Source: Erythrobacter insulae (GTDB lineage Bacteria > Pseudomonadota > Alphaproteobacteria > Sphingomonadales > Sphingomonadaceae). From it: a stretch of 64,000 bases of DNA. The stretch is from contig NZ_VHJK01000001.1 of NCBI RefSeq assembly GCF_007004095.1, positions 1,740,501 through 1,804,500 on the forward strand, written 5' to 3'. Of the stretch, positions 61,845 to 64,000 are shown in pieces. Positions within the stretch are counted from its first letter, which is position 1. The number at the start of each line of letters is the position of its first letter. The notes beneath the pieces were generated by a model, which saw only the letters and a program-made list of their open reading frames with translations, was not told where the DNA came from and searched no databases. A program made the position numbers and the translations under genes.

Positions 61845-63788
61845 ATGCGAATCCATTTCCAATTGGCCGCTGCGGTATCGCTGATGGCGCTGTCTGCACC
61901 GGCGATCGCCCATGAAGAGCGTGCCGCCGCCGCAAGTGCACAAGCGAGCGCGGAAGCCGAAGCTGTTAAAACCTACACTGCAGAGCAGTTTTACAATTCG
62001 ACGGCGTTCGGCCTTGGTTCGTCCGGCGGGCATGTGTTTTCAGCCGATGGCGAATATGTGCTCATCAATTCAGACCGTAGCGGTGTGTTCAACGCCTATC
62101 TGCTGCCTGTTGGTGGAGGCGAACCGATTGCGCTGACTGATTCAACGACCAATGCGATCTTTGCCAGCACGTTCTTTCCCGATGATAACCGGATCATCTA
62201 TGGCTCGGATGGCGGTGGAGACGAGCTGAACCATGTCTATCTGCGCGAGCTTGATGGAAGCGTGCGCGATTTGACACCGGGTGAAGGCCACACAGCGAGC
62301 TTTGCCGGATGGAGCGCAGACGGCGAAAGCTTCTACGTGTCTTCGAATGAGCGCAATCCGCAGGCGTTCGACATTTATGTCTATGATGCGGATGATTATT
62401 CGCGTGAATTGCTGTTCGAAAATCCGGGCCAATTTTTCCCGGGCGACATGTCCGATGATGGCCGCTGGATGGTTGTTTCGCGTAACAATTCCAGCGCCGA
62501 CAGCGATCTTTTCCTGGTCGATCTGCAAGGCGACAAGACGCCGAAATTGATCACCGAACACGAAGGCAATATCAGCTATGGCAGCTATGGCTTTACCCGC
62601 GACAGCTCCAAACTGATCTATGCCACCAACGAACTCGGCGAATTCAATCAGGCGATGACTTATGATCTGGCGACCGGAGAAACCGCGCCATATCTGAAAG
62701 CCGATTGGGATGTCAGTTTTGTCAGCTTTTCCCCCAGCGGACGATACCGCGTAAGCGGCGTGAACGCCGATGCGTTGACTGAGGTCACTCTGCTGGATCA
62801 GCAAAGCGGGACCGAAGTTGCCTTGACCGGCGTGCCGGAAGGCAATTTGGGCGGTATCCGGTTCAGCGAAGATGAAAGCCGGATTGCATTCACGCTGTCA
62901 TCTGACACATCGCCTTCTGATATCTATGTCGCGGATCTCGCGTCGGGAGAGGCGATGCGGCTGACCAGCGCGCTTAATCCCGCGATCGACGAAGATGATC
63001 TGGTCACCGCGACCATCGGTCGGTTCGCGAGCTATGACGGGGTCGAAGTTCCCGGCGTACTGTACCGTCCCCACGGTGCCGATGCCGAAAATCCGGTACC
63101 GGCTATTGTCTGGGTGCATGGCGGGCCCGGCGGACAAAGCCGGCGCGGTTACAACCCGGCGATCCAGCATCTCGTAAACAACGGCTATGCCGTCTATGCG
63201 ATCAACAATCGCGGCTCGTCCGGTTATGGCAAGACGTTCTTTCATATGGATGACAAACGCCACGGCGACGCCGACCTGAAAGATGTCGTCGCATCCAAAG
63301 CCTATTTACAGGGCATGGATTGGGTCGCCGATGATCGGATTGCGATCATGGGCGGATCGTATGGCGGATACATGGTCGCAGCGGCTTTAGCCTTTGAACC
63401 CGAAGTGTTTGACGCGGGCGTCAATATCTTTGGCGTGACCAACTGGGTGCGGACACTCAAATCGATCCCGGCATGGTGGGGCGCAAACCGAATTGCGCTT
63501 TATGATGAACTGGGCGACCCGGAGACGGATGAAGAACGCCTGCGCGCAATCTCGCCGTTGTTCCATGCATCAAACATCGTGAAACCGATGCTGGTGGTCC
63601 AAGGCGCGAATGACCCGCGCGTGCTGCAGGTTGAAAGCGACGAGCTGGTCGCTGCCGTCAAAGCGAACGGTGTACCGGTCGAATATGTCCTGTTCGAAGA
63701 TGAGGGCCACGGCTTCCGTAAAAAGGAAAACCGGATTGAGGCATCAGAAGCGTATTTGACTTTCGTCGACGAGCATATCGGACGCTGA
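61845..63788 (+). CDS. Exported S9 family oligopeptidase
   Basis: 647 residues from the ATG at 61845. Signal peptide (ending APAIAHEERA), a PD40 propeller (repeats like FSADGEYVLINSDRSG and MSDDGRWMVVSRNN) and an alpha/beta hydrolase with nucleophile Ser505 (GGSYGGYM), acid in GANDPRVLQVE and His in EDEGHGFRKKENR. Periplasmic peptidase, second of its kind in this window, with only general similarity to the one at 6721-8799. Confidence 0.92.
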   Translation: MRIHFQLAAAVSLMALSAPAIAHEERAAAASAQASAEAEAVKTYTAEQFYNSTAFGLGSSGGHVFSADGEYVLINSDRSGVFNAYLLPVGGGEPIALTDSTTNAIFASTFFPDDNRIIYGSDGGGDELNHVYLRELDGSVRDLTPGEGHTASFAGWSADGESFYVSSNERNPQAFDIYVYDADDYSRELLFENPGQFFPGDMSDDGRWMVVSRNNSSADSDLFLVDLQGDKTPKLITEHEGNISYGSYGFTRDSSKLIYATNELGEFNQAMTYDLATGETAPYLKADWDVSFVSFSPSGRYRVSGVNADALTEVTLLDQQSGTEVALTGVPEGNLGGIRFSEDESRIAFTLSSDTSPSDIYVADLASGEAMRLTSALNPAIDEDDLVTATIGRFASYDGVEVPGVLYRPHGADAENPVPAIVWVHGGPGGQSRRGYNPAIQHLVNNGYAVYAINNRGSSGYGKTFFHMDDKRHGDADLKDVVASKAYLQGMDWVADDRIAIMGGSYGGYMVAAALAFEPEVFDAGVNIFGVTNWVRTLKSIPAWWGANRIALYDELGDPETDEERLRAISPLFHASNIVKPMLVVQGANDPRVLQVESDELVAAVKANGVPVEYVLFEDEGHGFRKKENRIEASEAYLTFVDEHIGR

Positions 63789-63819
63789 TAGCCATAGCGC
63801 CTTTGTAAAGGACGCATAC

Positions 63820-63866
63820 AAAAAGGCGGAAAAAGAGAGCATGTGCTTTCTTTTTCCGCCCTTTTT
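63820..63866. terminator. Bidirectional terminator between S9 peptidase and infC
   Basis: AAAAAGGCGGAAAAAGAGAG (63820-63839) pairs with CTTTCTTTTTCCGCC and the following CTTTTT (63846-63866) with one bulge; AT-rich ends give T-runs both ways, serving the convergent peptidase and infC genes. Confidence 0.85.
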
Positions 63867-63911
63867 GTTTCTGCACCGGCGTACACCGTGGCGTAAACCG
63901 TGTGCGGCGTA

Positions 63912-64000
63912 TTATTTCGGTGAGAGCACCATCAGCATCTGGCGCCCTTCGAGGCGCGGGAATGCTTCGACCTTGGCGATATCCGCGACATCATCCTGAA
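63912..64000 (-). CDS. infC: Translation initiation factor IF-3 (C-terminal end only)
   Basis: The last 28 codons on the minus strand encode DDVADIAKVEAFPRLEGRQ and MLMVLSPK, the conserved end of IF-3. The rest of the gene lies beyond base 64000. Confidence 0.88.
   Translation of the reverse strand, partial: QDDVADIAKVEAFPRLEGRQMLMVLSPK

Overview
The window reads as chromosomal DNA of an aerobic, carotenoid-pigmented alphaproteobacterium, most likely Sphingomonadales (Erythrobacteraceae-like). The pointers are the crtY-crtI-crtB genes, a LOV-HWE type blue-light histidine kinase, promoter sites of the alphaproteobacterial EcfG general-stress type (GGAAC-N16/17-CGTT), S9 and S41 exported peptidases, a compact his cluster and a tol-pal operon. 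No rRNA, tRNA, CRISPR array, insertion sequence or prophage was recognised. The coding strand is GC-rich almost everywhere; the clear exception is one AT-richer gene at 15.7-17.7 kb.

Layout. 0-4.7 kb (minus): a carotenoid operon, crtY > crtI > unknown secreted protein > LOG-family hydrolase > crtB (runs off the left edge), with the first four genes joined by ATGA overlaps. 4.8-13.5 kb: envelope proteins, an exported S9 peptidase, a divergent operon of an exported amidohydrolase plus two metallo-beta-lactamase-fold proteins, a degenerate SRAP protein and a DUF6445-like protein. 13.6-15.6 kb: TPP riboswitch and thiC. 15.7-17.7 kb: a single AT-rich gene joining a GHKL ATPase to a probable PD-(D/E)XK nuclease, the best candidate for a poorly described (defence-type) system. 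17.7-33 kb: many small stress-associated genes (cold shock, ribosome hibernation factor, lipocalin, patatin, a photolyase-like protein, fasciclin lipoprotein, LOV kinase and response regulator, PEBP, SWIB, DUF2945/DUF3008), several with EcfG-type promoter sites that can be read directly. 32.5-36 kb: dapD and an S8 autotransporter protease. 35.9-44.5 kb: an acyl-CoA/4-hydroxyacid-type catabolic region with an APH-like kinase, an alcohol dehydrogenase, three acyl-CoA dehydrogenases, a GPH transporter and an SDR. 44.5-46 kb: a gene-poor stretch holding two families of palindromic repeats and a VOC protein. 46-47.6 kb: gmk, an unknown, sspB. 47.7-51.8 kb: hisB-yciI-hisH-hisA-membrane protein-hisF-hisE-HIT. 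51.9-56.3 kb: ybgC-tolQ-tolR-tolA-tolB-pal. 56.4-64 kb: DnaJ-domain protein, FMN reductase, an SDR without the usual catalytic pair, a trans-sulfuration PLP enzyme with a coupled 47-residue upstream ORF, a DASS anion transporter, a second S9 peptidase and the 3' end of infC.

How it fits together: most of the window is core metabolism and envelope maintenance. The 20-33 kb stretch looks like a general-stress/light-response neighbourhood in which a blue-light sensor kinase is itself preceded by a stress sigma-factor promoter. Assignments come from reading motifs and gene order; no database search was run.
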